A model generated the notes under the pieces. That model was not told the origin of the DNA. It saw only the letters and a list, made by a program, of their open reading frames with translations, and ran no database searches. Shown in pieces: positions 1-5,103 of a stretch of 7,648 nucleotides of DNA. Made by a program: the position numbers and the translations under genes. The DNA lies in NCBI GenBank assembly GCA_012514545.1, contig JAAZAC010000202.1, positions 1 to 7,648 on the forward strand. Direction: 5' to 3'. This DNA comes from Actinomycetales bacterium. GTDB lineage: Bacteria; Actinomycetota; Actinomycetes; Actinomycetales; Cellulomonadaceae. How positions within the stretch are numbered: position 1 is the stretch's first letter; each line of letters opens with the position of its first letter.

Positions 1-1145
1 ACGGCGTCGACGTCGCCGGCGGGCGCGGGCTCGCGGGCCGTGGCGGGGCGCGCCTGGCCGCGCTCGTCGCCGACCCCGCGCGCACGGCCGCCTCCGCGGC
101 GGGCCTCGGCGTCGTCCTCGAGGTCGTCGCGGCCGTCTCCGTGACGCTCGTGCTCGCCGCCGCGGGGCCCTCGTGGTGGCAGGTGCTCCTGCTCGCGCTG
201 CTCGTCGTCGGGGCGGTCGCGCTCGTCGTGCGGACCGTGTCGTTCACCGTCGCCGGCCGCTACCCGGGGCCGACCCTGCGCGCCACCGCGCGGCTCCTCG
301 TCGCGGCGCGCGTGCTGGCCCGCCCGCTCGGCCGGCTGCTGCCGAGCGGCCGCGAGGCCGTGAGCGACTCCCAGCTGCTCGACATGGTCGACCGGGCCGA
401 GGAGTCCGCCGCGATCGAGGCGGACGAGGGGGAGATGTTCCGCTCGGTGCTCGAGCTCGGCGACACGCTCACCCGCGCCGTCATGGTGCCGCGGACGGAG
501 ATGATCACGCTGCCCGCGGGCACGCCGCTGCGCAAGGCGCTCGGCCTCTTCCTCAAGTCGGGCTACTCCCGGGTGCCCGTCGTCGGGGAGTCCGTGGACG
601 ACGTCGTCGGGGTGCTGTACCTCAAGGACGTCGTGCGGCGGATGCACACCGGCGCCGACCCGGAGACGCCCGCCGACGAGCTCGTGCGGCCGCCCGTGTT
701 CGTCCCCGAGTCCAAGCCGGTGGACGACCTCCTGCACGACCTGCAGGCGGGCGCGTCGCACATGGCGCTCGTCGTCGACGAGTTCGGCGGCATCGCCGGC
801 CTGGTGACGATCGAAGACGCCGTCGAGGAGATCGTCGGCGAGCTCACGGACGAGCACGACCCGGCCGCGCCCGAGGTCGAGCCGCTCGGCGACGGCCGGT
901 ACCGCGTGCCGGCCCGCCTCCCGCTCGACGAGCTCGGCGAGCTCTTCGGCGTCGAGATCGCCGACGACGACGTCGACACCGCGAGCGGCCTGCTCGCCAA
1001 GGCGTTGGGCAAGGTGCCCCTCGCCGGCTCGAGCGCGGTGGTCGCGGGGCTGCGGCTCACCGCCGACCGCGTGGAGGGCCGCCGGCGGCGCGTCGCGACG
1101 CTGCTGGTCGAGCGCGCCGCGCCGGACACCGAGGAGGACGCGTGA
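1..1145 (+). CDS. Hemolysin-family CBS-domain membrane protein (CNNM/CorC type), 5' truncated
   Basis: The frame is open from the first full codon (base 3) to TGA 1143-1145, giving 380 visible residues; the true start lies upstream of the window. Counting from base 3, residues about 35-56 and 59-82 are two membrane helices, the end of a DUF21 (CNNM) transmembrane domain. They are followed by CBS1 (about 161-216, with MVPRTEM at its start), CBS2 (about 230-283, with VVDEFGGIAGLVTIEDAVEE) and a CorC_HlyC C-terminal domain (about 292-372). Relatives are implicated in Mg2+/Co2+ transport or resistance; the word hemolysin is historical, and no haemolytic role is implied. A GTG at 141 lies inside the membrane domain, and the upstream residues (for example VADPART) look like the normal DUF21 sequence, so it is not the start. 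The stop overlaps the era start, which suggests an operon with translational coupling. The family call is firm; the transported ion is not known. Confidence 0.93.
   Translation, partial: GVDVAGGRGLAGRGGARLAALVADPARTAASAAGLGVVLEVVAAVSVTLVLAAAGPSWWQVLLLALLVVGAVALVVRTVSFTVAGRYPGPTLRATARLLVAARVLARPLGRLLPSGREAVSDSQLLDMVDRAEESAAIEADEGEMFRSVLELGDTLTRAVMVPRTEMITLPAGTPLRKALGLFLKSGYSRVPVVGESVDDVVGVLYLKDVVRRMHTGADPETPADELVRPPVFVPESKPVDDLLHDLQAGASHMALVVDEFGGIAGLVTIEDAVEEIVGELTDEHDPAAPEVEPLGDGRYRVPARLPLDELGELFGVEIADDDVDTASGLLAKALGKVPLAGSSAVVAGLRLTADRVEGRRRRVATLLVERAAPDTEEDA
1131..1137 (+). promoter_or_regulatory. Ribosome-binding site of era
   Basis: GAGGAGG lies four bases before GTG 1142, inside the last codons of the upstream gene. 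It fixes the era start at the GTG that overlaps the upstream stop, rather than at any start further upstream in the same open frame. Confidence 0.8.
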
Positions 1146-2062
1146 ACGAGGCCGGCCACCGCTCGGGGTTCGCGTGCGTCGTCGGACGCCCCAACGCGGG
1201 CAAGTCGACGCTGACGAACGCGCTCGTCGGGCAGAAGGTCGCGATCACGTCCGGCCGGCCGCAGACGACGCGCCACGTCATCCGGGGCGTCGTGCACCGG
1301 CCGGACGCGCAGCTCGTGCTCGTCGACACCCCCGGGCTGCACCGACCGCGCACGCTGCTGGGGGAGCGGCTCAACGACCTCGTGCTCGACACCCTGGCCG
1401 AGGTGGACGTCGTGGCGTTCTGCGTGCCCGCGGACCAGCGGATCGGCCCCGGCGACCGCTTCATCGCCGAGAAGGTCGCCCAGCTCGGCTCCGCGGACGC
1501 GCGCACGCCCGTCGTCGCCGTCGCGACGAAGGCGGACCTCGTCGGCCGCGCCCGGCTCGCCGAGCACCTCGTCGCGCTCGCGGACCTCGGCGACTGGGCC
1601 GACGTCGTGCCGGTCAGCGCCGTCGACGGCTTCCAGGTCGACGTCCTCGTGGACGTGCTCGTCGGCCACCTGCCGCCCGGCCCGCCGCTCTACCCCGACG
1701 GCGAGCTCACGGACGAGCCCGAGCACGTCATGGTCGCCGAGCTCGTGCGCGAGGCCGCCCTCGAGGGCGTGCGCGACGAGCTGCCCCACTCGCTCGCCGT
1801 CGTCGTCGAGGAGATCGTCCCGCGCGAGGGGCGCGACGCGGCCCGGCCGCTCCTCGACGTCCGCGTGACGCTGTACGTGGAGCGGGAGAGCCAGAAGGCG
1901 ATCGTCATCGGCCGCGGCGGCGCGCGTCTGCGCGACGTGGGCACGCGGGCGCGGCGGGGGATCGAGGCCCTCCTCGGCGCGCGCGTCTACCTCGACCTGC
2001 ACGTCAAGGTGGCCAAGGACTGGCAGCGCGACCCGAAGCAGCTCCAGCGCCTCGGCTTCTGA
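1142..2062 (+). CDS. era: GTPase Era, ribosome assembly factor
   Basis: This is a 306-residue protein of normal Era length. Era is a GTPase that binds the 3' end of 16S rRNA and helps mature the 30S subunit. The GTPase motifs are visible: G1 GRPNAGKST (15-23), G2 in PQTTRH (40-45), G3 DTPG (62-65), G4 TKAD (129-132) and G5 VSAV (158-161). The C-terminal KH RNA-binding domain carries the GRGG loop at 257-260, and the protein ends in the usual WQRDP...LGF tail. G4 has Thr where the textbook motif NKxD has Asn; I recall the same TKxD form in other actinobacterial Era proteins, so the protein is likely active. The start is GTG 1142, overlapping the preceding stop as GTGA and served by GAGGAGG. 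The open frame continues far upstream, but that part is an Arg-rich shadow of the hemolysin-family gene. No hairpin follows; the next gene begins 21 bases later. Confidence 0.97.
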   Translation: MNEAGHRSGFACVVGRPNAGKSTLTNALVGQKVAITSGRPQTTRHVIRGVVHRPDAQLVLVDTPGLHRPRTLLGERLNDLVLDTLAEVDVVAFCVPADQRIGPGDRFIAEKVAQLGSADARTPVVAVATKADLVGRARLAEHLVALADLGDWADVVPVSAVDGFQVDVLVDVLVGHLPPGPPLYPDGELTDEPEHVMVAELVREAALEGVRDELPHSLAVVVEEIVPREGRDAARPLLDVRVTLYVERESQKAIVIGRGGARLRDVGTRARRGIEALLGARVYLDLHVKVAKDWQRDPKQLQRLGF

Positions 2063-2071
2063 CCCGCTGGC

Positions 2072-2083
2072 TAGACTCCGCCC
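2072..2083 (+). promoter_or_regulatory. -10 box of a leaderless promoter for the hydrolase gene
   Basis: TAGACT (2072-2077) fits the actinobacterial -10 consensus TANNNT and lies six bases before GTG 2084, the usual distance from a -10 box to the transcription start. The transcript would therefore begin at or next to the start codon. No Shine-Dalgarno is present: the bases before the GTG (CTCCGCCC) are pyrimidine-rich. No convincing -35 hexamer is visible 16-18 bases upstream. The promoter sits directly after the era stop. Confidence 0.6.
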
Positions 2084-3577
2084 GTGCGCTACCGGATCGC
2101 CGTCTCCAGCGCGGTCGCGGTGCTGGGACTGGGGATCGTCGGAGCCGCCGCCGGCCCGGGCTGGGACCCCGTGCCCTTCGCCGAGACCATCGAGGTCGCG
2201 ACCCCGGACACGACGATCCGCGGGACGGCCGGCACCGATCCGGTGGGCACGTACGAGGTCGCGTCGACCGTCGTCGAGGTGGAGCTCGCGGGCGCGACGG
2301 TCGAGGCGCGCATCAGCGAGCCGGTGGGCGCGACGGGGCTCCGTCCGGGCGTGGTGTTCGTGCACGGCGCCGGGACGGGCCGCTTCCAGGAGGCGTTCGT
2401 CCAGCAGGCGGAGGCGCTCGCCAGCGCCGGCGTCGTCACGATGGTGCCGAACAAGCGCCTGGACACGTACTCCACCCGCCACCGCAGCTACGTGACGATG
2501 GCGAACGACTACCTGCGCAGCGTCGAGCTCCTGCGCGCCCGGCCCGGCGTGGACCCCGACCGGGTCGGGGTGTACGGCGAGAGCGAGGGCGCCTGGATCG
2601 TGCCCGTCATGGCCGCCGACAACCCGAACGTGGCGTTCACGATCCTCGTCGCGGCGCCGGTCGTGCCGCCGCACCAGCAGGCGGCGTTCGCCGTGGACTC
2701 CTACCTGCGCAACACGGGCGTGCCGCTGGACGTCCTGCGCGCGATCCCGCGCGTCGTCGGCATGACCTTCCCGGGCGGCGGGTTCGAGTACTTCGAGTTC
2801 GACGCCCAGCCGTTCCAGCAGCGGATGCGCCAGCCGCTCCTCGTCGTCTACGGCACCGGCGACGCCGCGATGCCGACCATCCAGGGCGCTGAGCAGCTCA
2901 TCGCGGACCTCGCGGTCGCCGGCAACGACGCCGTGACGGTGCGCTACTACGAGGGCGCGGACCACGGCATCAAGGTGAACCGGCGGCTCGTCCCGGAGTT
3001 CGCGCGCGACATGGCGGCCTGGATCCAAGGGCTGCCGGACTCGGCGCGCGCGGAGCCCCGCGTCGCCGGCGCGGAGCCGTACCAGCGCTTCCGGGCGGCG
3101 CCCGTGGACCGGCCCCGGTGGTTCGCGGACGGCGCGATGATGGTCGCCGCGGTGGCCTTCGGGTTCGGGGCGCTGCTCGTCGCCCCCGTCATCGCGGTGG
3201 TGCGGCACCTGCGGGGCCACCGCGAGAGCGCCTTCGCCGACGGCGTGCGGGCGCCGCTCGTCGTCATGGCCGCGGGCAGCGCGCTGGCCTTCGTGTCCCT
3301 GGTCGCCTACCTGCTCACGGTCGCCTACCTCGCCCAGAACTACCGGCGCAACGACCTGCTCGTGCAGGGCGGCTGGCTGGGCATCCGCGCGCTCGCCATC
3401 GCGAGCGTCGTCGCCGGGGCGGTGCTGGTCTCGCGCATCCTCGACGGCCGACGGCGCGGGGTGCCGGCCGCGGCGCGCGACGGGGCGGGGGCGTGGTGCC
3501 TGGCGACGGCGGTCGGCGGCACGGCGATCGTGCTGCTCCTGCTCGCCTACTTCGGGGTGTTCCCGGCGCTCGGCTGA
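2084..3577 (+). CDS. Exported, membrane-anchored alpha/beta hydrolase
   Basis: This 497-residue protein has an N-terminal hydrophobic segment (about 5-23, after Arg2 and Arg4) that is either a signal peptide or an anchor. An alpha/beta-hydrolase fold follows: oxyanion HGAGTG (94-99), nucleophile elbow GESEG (165-169, Ser167), probable acid Asp260 in VYGTGD, and probable His294 in GADHG. The spacing suits a dipeptidyl-peptidase-like or dienelactone-hydrolase-like enzyme; the substrate is unknown. Four hydrophobic helices follow at about 350-373, 390-417, 431-450 and 470-492. The loop after the first (RHLRGHRES) and the loop after the third (ILDGRRRG) are basic, so by the positive-inside rule the catalytic domain faces outward. 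The start is GTG 2084, probably leaderless. The gene separates era from leuA and has no obvious functional link to either. The hydrolase call is strong; the catalytic acid and histidine are placed by motif only. Confidence 0.85.
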   Translation: MRYRIAVSSAVAVLGLGIVGAAAGPGWDPVPFAETIEVATPDTTIRGTAGTDPVGTYEVASTVVEVELAGATVEARISEPVGATGLRPGVVFVHGAGTGRFQEAFVQQAEALASAGVVTMVPNKRLDTYSTRHRSYVTMANDYLRSVELLRARPGVDPDRVGVYGESEGAWIVPVMAADNPNVAFTILVAAPVVPPHQQAAFAVDSYLRNTGVPLDVLRAIPRVVGMTFPGGGFEYFEFDAQPFQQRMRQPLLVVYGTGDAAMPTIQGAEQLIADLAVAGNDAVTVRYYEGADHGIKVNRRLVPEFARDMAAWIQGLPDSARAEPRVAGAEPYQRFRAAPVDRPRWFADGAMMVAAVAFGFGALLVAPVIAVVRHLRGHRESAFADGVRAPLVVMAAGSALAFVSLVAYLLTVAYLAQNYRRNDLLVQGGWLGIRALAIASVVAGAVLVSRILDGRRRGVPAAARDGAGAWCLATAVGGTAIVLLLLAYFGVFPALG

Positions 3578-3648
3578 GCGCGGCGTCCGGGGCATGAAGC
3601 ACGGCGCCCATCAGGCGAAATGCCCGAATCTCACCCGTTGCGGGTCCC

Positions 3649-3668
3649 CGCCGCGCCGTCGCGCGGCG
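3649..3668 (+). terminator. Perfect 8-bp GC hairpin, candidate terminator of the hydrolase gene
   Basis: CGCCGCGC (3649-3656) and GCGCGGCG (3661-3668) pair perfectly around a four-base loop, CGTC. No T-run follows, which is common for actinobacterial terminators. The hairpin lies 71 bases after the hydrolase stop and directly abuts the candidate -10 box TACGGT, so it could instead be a dyad operator in the -35 region. Confidence 0.4.
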
Positions 3669-3669
3669 C

Positions 3670-3675
3670 TACGGT
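3670..3675 (+). promoter_or_regulatory. Candidate -10 box for the variant-LRR gene
   Basis: TACGGT matches TANNNT. Transcription would start near 3682, leaving an untranslated leader of about 72 bases. The only -35-like element, TTGCGG at 3638-3643, is 26 bases upstream, too far for a normal promoter, so the call rests on the -10 alone. A hairpin (GGGGCC 3682-3687 with GGCCCC 3701-3706) would sit at the very 5' end of the mRNA. Confidence 0.4.
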
Positions 3676-3742
3676 TCGCGTGGGGCCAGGTTGGTTCTCA
3701 GGCCCCTGTCACAGCGACGGCCCCCGCCGCGTGCGGGCGGCG

Positions 3743-3748
3743 AAGGAG
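3743..3748 (+). promoter_or_regulatory. Ribosome-binding site deciding the start at ATG 3754
   Basis: AAGGAG lies five bases before ATG 3754. The frame remains open upstream to a TTG at 3691, but that codon has no ribosome-binding site and would add residues unlike the variant-LRR domain. ATG 3754 is therefore preferred. Confidence 0.8.
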
Positions 3749-3753
3749 CGGCA

Positions 3754-4905
3754 ATGTCCCAGCCCGAGCAGTTCACCGCCGCGCAAGCGTCGGACCCCAC
3801 GACCCCAGGCCAGGTCCTGGCCGACATCGCCGCCCTGCGCCCGGACCTGCGTCCGGCCGTCGCGGCGAACCCGAGCACCTACCCCGCACTCCTGGACTGG
3901 CTGAAGAGCCTCGGCGACCCGGCCGTCGACGCCGCGCTCGCCGCCCGGCCGGCGCCCGCCGCGGCGCCCGCGCCGCAGCCCACCCAGCCGATGCCCGCGG
4001 CGCAGCCGACCCAGCCGCTGCCCCCCGCGGCCCAGCCCGCCCCCGGCTACGGGGCCCCCGGCGCCCCCGGGTACGGCCCGACGCCTCCGGGCCAGCCGCC
4101 GCAGGGCGCCTACACGCCGGGCTACGCTGGGACGCCGCCGAAGAAGTCCCGGGCCGGGCTCGTCATCGGGATCATCGTCGGCATCATCGTGCTCGTCGGG
4201 CTGATGATCTTCCTGCTCGTCAAGTTCGTCTTCGACCGGGCGAACGACGCGATCGGCGGCATCACCGACGAGCTGAGCATCGCGTCGGCGATGGAGTACG
4301 GCGACAACGCCTACCTCGACGGCCTGTACGACCGCTGCGCCGACGGCGACTGGGAGGCCTGCGACGACCTCTACCGCGAGTCGAACCCGGCGTCCGAGTA
4401 CCGGGCGTTCGGCGACACGTGCGGCGGCGCCTGGGAGTCCGGCACGACGACGTACTGCGTCGACGCGATGACCGGCGGCGGAGACGACGAGGGCGACCCC
4501 GGCGAGGAGGACCCGGGCACCGTCGTCCCGCCCAGCGACGTCTCCCAGCTGGGCGCCGACGCCGCCGACTACTCGCCGGCCGAGCTGCTGTACTACATGA
4601 CGCTCGCCCAGGCCTGCGCCGACGAGAACTGGGGCGCCTGCGACGAGCTCTACCTCAAGTCGCCGTTCGGCTCCGACTTCGAGGCGTTCGCGGACACCTG
4701 CGGCGCGCGCAACGCGGGCGGCCCGTACTGCACCTCGGAGTTCGGCGGCGGGTCGTACGAGCCCCCGATGGCGTTCGGCGACAGCGTCGGCCTCGACGTC
4801 CTGCAGATGACCTGCGAGGCCGGTGACGCGGACTCCTGCGAGGTGCTCTACGCGAAGTCGCCGTCCGGCTCGGCGTACGAGCAGTTCGCGCTCGACAACG
4901 GCTGA
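3754..4905 (+). CDS. Variant leucine-rich-repeat, single-pass membrane protein with three cysteine modules outside
   Basis: The protein has 383 residues. Residues about 8-65 form a helical variant leucine-rich-repeat domain (pattern DPTTPGQVLADIA...VAANPSTYPALLDWL). A Pro/Ala/Gln/Gly/Tyr-rich linker (about 66-130) includes a nine-residue tandem repeat, QPTQPMPAA then QPTQPLPPA (75-92). Lys130, Lys131 and Arg133 precede one membrane helix (135-160), so the N-terminus should be cytosolic and the rest outside. The outer part has three related modules (188-223, 281-316, 347-382) with a C-x7-C core (Cys195/203, 288/296, 354/362) followed by a conserved LY. The first two add a cysteine 19 residues on (223, 316) and another soon after (235, 326). 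An acidic Gly-rich spacer (241-255) separates modules 1 and 2. The even spacing suggests disulfides. The function is unknown; a cell-surface or binding role is inference. A strong hairpin follows the gene. Confidence 0.82.
   Translation: MSQPEQFTAAQASDPTTPGQVLADIAALRPDLRPAVAANPSTYPALLDWLKSLGDPAVDAALAARPAPAAAPAPQPTQPMPAAQPTQPLPPAAQPAPGYGAPGAPGYGPTPPGQPPQGAYTPGYAGTPPKKSRAGLVIGIIVGIIVLVGLMIFLLVKFVFDRANDAIGGITDELSIASAMEYGDNAYLDGLYDRCADGDWEACDDLYRESNPASEYRAFGDTCGGAWESGTTTYCVDAMTGGGDDEGDPGEEDPGTVVPPSDVSQLGADAADYSPAELLYYMTLAQACADENWGACDELYLKSPFGSDFEAFADTCGARNAGGPYCTSEFGGGSYEPPMAFGDSVGLDVLQMTCEAGDADSCEVLYAKSPSGSAYEQFALDNG
3976..4029 (+). repeat. Two-copy nine-codon tandem repeat in the Pro-rich linker
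   Basis: Codons 75-83 (QPTQPMPAA) and 84-92 (QPTQPLPPA) are imperfect tandem copies of 27 bases each. They lie in the cytosolic linker between the variant-LRR domain and the membrane helix, the kind of repeat that can vary in copy number between strains. Confidence 0.55.
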
Positions 4906-4920
4906 CGGCGCACGCCGCAG

Positions 4921-4972
4921 CGCCCGGGGGCCCGGGACGGCCACGTCGTGGTCGGTCCTGGGCCCCCGGCGT
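4921..4972 (+). terminator. Strong GC hairpin after the variant-LRR gene
   Basis: Bases 4924-4938 pair with 4955-4969 over 15 positions with one G-U wobble. CGC at 4921-4923 can extend the stem against GCG at 4970-4972 if the pairing shifts by one bulged C. The 16-base loop holds a smaller hairpin (CCAC 4941-4944 with GTGG 4948-4951). It begins 16 bases after the stop and has no T-run, as often in actinobacteria. It ends only ten bases before the -10 box of the leuA leader, so its right arm overlaps the -35 region of that promoter. Confidence 0.7.
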
Positions 4973-4981
4973 CCGTCGGGG

Positions 4982-4994
4982 TACAGTGACCCGC
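4982..4994 (+). promoter_or_regulatory. -10 box of the leuA leader transcript
   Basis: TACAGT (4982-4987) matches TANNNT and lies seven bases before ATG 4995, so the transcript should begin at or next to the leader-peptide start codon. No Shine-Dalgarno precedes that ATG. No clear -35 is visible; the expected place (about 4959-4964) lies in the arm of the upstream hairpin. Confidence 0.65.
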
Positions 4995-5039
4995 ATGTCC
5001 TGGCGTGGACTCCTCCTTCGTCGCCGCGGCGAGGTCTGA
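4995..5039 (+). CDS. leuL: Leucine leader peptide of leuA (14 residues)
   Basis: The short frame ATG 4995 to TGA 5037-5039 encodes MSWRGLLLRRRGEV. It holds three consecutive leucine codons, CTC CTC CTT (5010-5018), followed by three arginine codons; CTT is an unusual codon in so GC-rich a genome. It lies 64 bases before leuA and in another frame, directly behind a TACAGT box, so it is probably translated from a leaderless mRNA. Short leucine-rich leaders of this kind let ribosome stalling at low charged tRNA-Leu control the downstream biosynthetic gene. Its last codons form one arm of the hairpin at 5024-5059, linking the ribosome position to RNA folding. Translation is inferred, not shown. 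The symbol follows the usual name for a leu leader. Confidence 0.75.
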   Translation: MSWRGLLLRRRGEV

Positions 5040-5059
5040 AGACCGGACCCTCGTCGCGG
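5024..5059 (+). promoter_or_regulatory. Anti-sequester hairpin of the leuA leader
   Basis: Bases 5024-5034 pair with 5049-5059 (11 pairs, one of them G-U at 5029/5054), and 5035-5036 pair with 5046-5047 after one bulged C at 5048. The loop (5037-5045) holds the leader stop codon. The right arm contains 5049-5056, the same bases that can pair with the leuA ribosome-binding site, so this hairpin and that pairing cannot coexist. A ribosome stalled on the Leu codons leaves the upper stem free to form; a ribosome reaching the stop codon opens it. The polarity is inferred. Confidence 0.6.
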
Positions 5060-5095
5060 TGGTCGATGTGCCGGTCGCCCGACGACCCGACGAGG
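5041..5095 (+). promoter_or_regulatory. LEU-element-like pseudoknot sequestering the leuA ribosome-binding site
   Basis: Stem 1 is GACCGG (5041-5046) with CCGGTC (5071-5076). Stem 2 is CCTCGTCG (5049-5056), inside the loop of stem 1, with CGACGAGG (5088-5095) beyond it. Both are perfect, and their order makes an H-type pseudoknot. The 3' arm of stem 2 covers GAGG of the leuA Shine-Dalgarno (5092-5097). A pseudoknot named the LEU element has been predicted upstream of leuA in many Actinobacteria; I judge this a member by position and architecture, not by alignment. A caution: CTCGTCG is common in this GC-rich sequence, so an eight-base match can arise by chance more easily than usual. Confidence 0.6.
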
Positions 5096-5097
5096 AG
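5092..5097 (+). promoter_or_regulatory. Ribosome-binding site of leuA
   Basis: GAGGAG lies six bases before ATG 5104 and decides that start. A GTG at 5005 in the same open frame lies within the leader-peptide gene and would add residues unrelated to LeuA. The first four bases of the site form the end of pseudoknot stem 2. Confidence 0.85.
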
Positions 5098-5103
5098 ATC
5101 CCG

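Noticed and set aside
141..143. GTG 141 as the start of the hemolysin-family gene
   Set aside because: It falls inside a membrane helix, and the frame continues upstream to the window edge with DUF21-like sequence, so the gene is truncated by the window.
173..1141. Upstream in-frame extension of era
   Set aside because: The extension is Arg/Ala-rich shadow sequence of the overlapping gene. Era's normal N-terminus, length and ribosome-binding site all fit GTG 1142.
1174..2892. A 572-codon plus-strand open frame across era and the hydrolase
   Set aside because: It is out of frame with both genes, Arg/Ala/Pro-rich and motif-free, so a GC shadow.
563..3595. A 1010-codon open frame on the minus strand
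   Set aside because: It runs antisense across the hemolysin-family gene, era and the hydrolase. It encodes low-complexity Arg/His/Asp/Val-rich sequence with no domain, the usual mirror of GC-rich third positions on the other strand.
3594..4826. A 410-codon plus-strand open frame overlapping the variant-LRR gene
   Set aside because: Its product is mostly Arg/Pro low complexity. The overlapping frame from 3754 has a recognisable domain, membrane helix, ribosome-binding site and cysteine modules.
5073..5087. Small hairpin GGTCG/CGACC with a five-base loop in the leuA leader
   Set aside because: It would compete with stem 1 of the pseudoknot, but has only five pairs of a motif (GTCG/CGAC) very common here, so I did not make it a separate element.
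5005..5103. A longer leuA beginning at GTG 5005
   Set aside because: There is no ribosome-binding site before it, it overlaps the leader peptide in another frame, and the added residues do not look like LeuA. ATG 5104 has GAGGAG at a good distance.
4995..5103. Classical transcriptional attenuator with an intrinsic terminator before leuA
   Set aside because: No hairpin followed by a T-run is present between the leader peptide and leuA. The pairings instead involve the ribosome-binding site.
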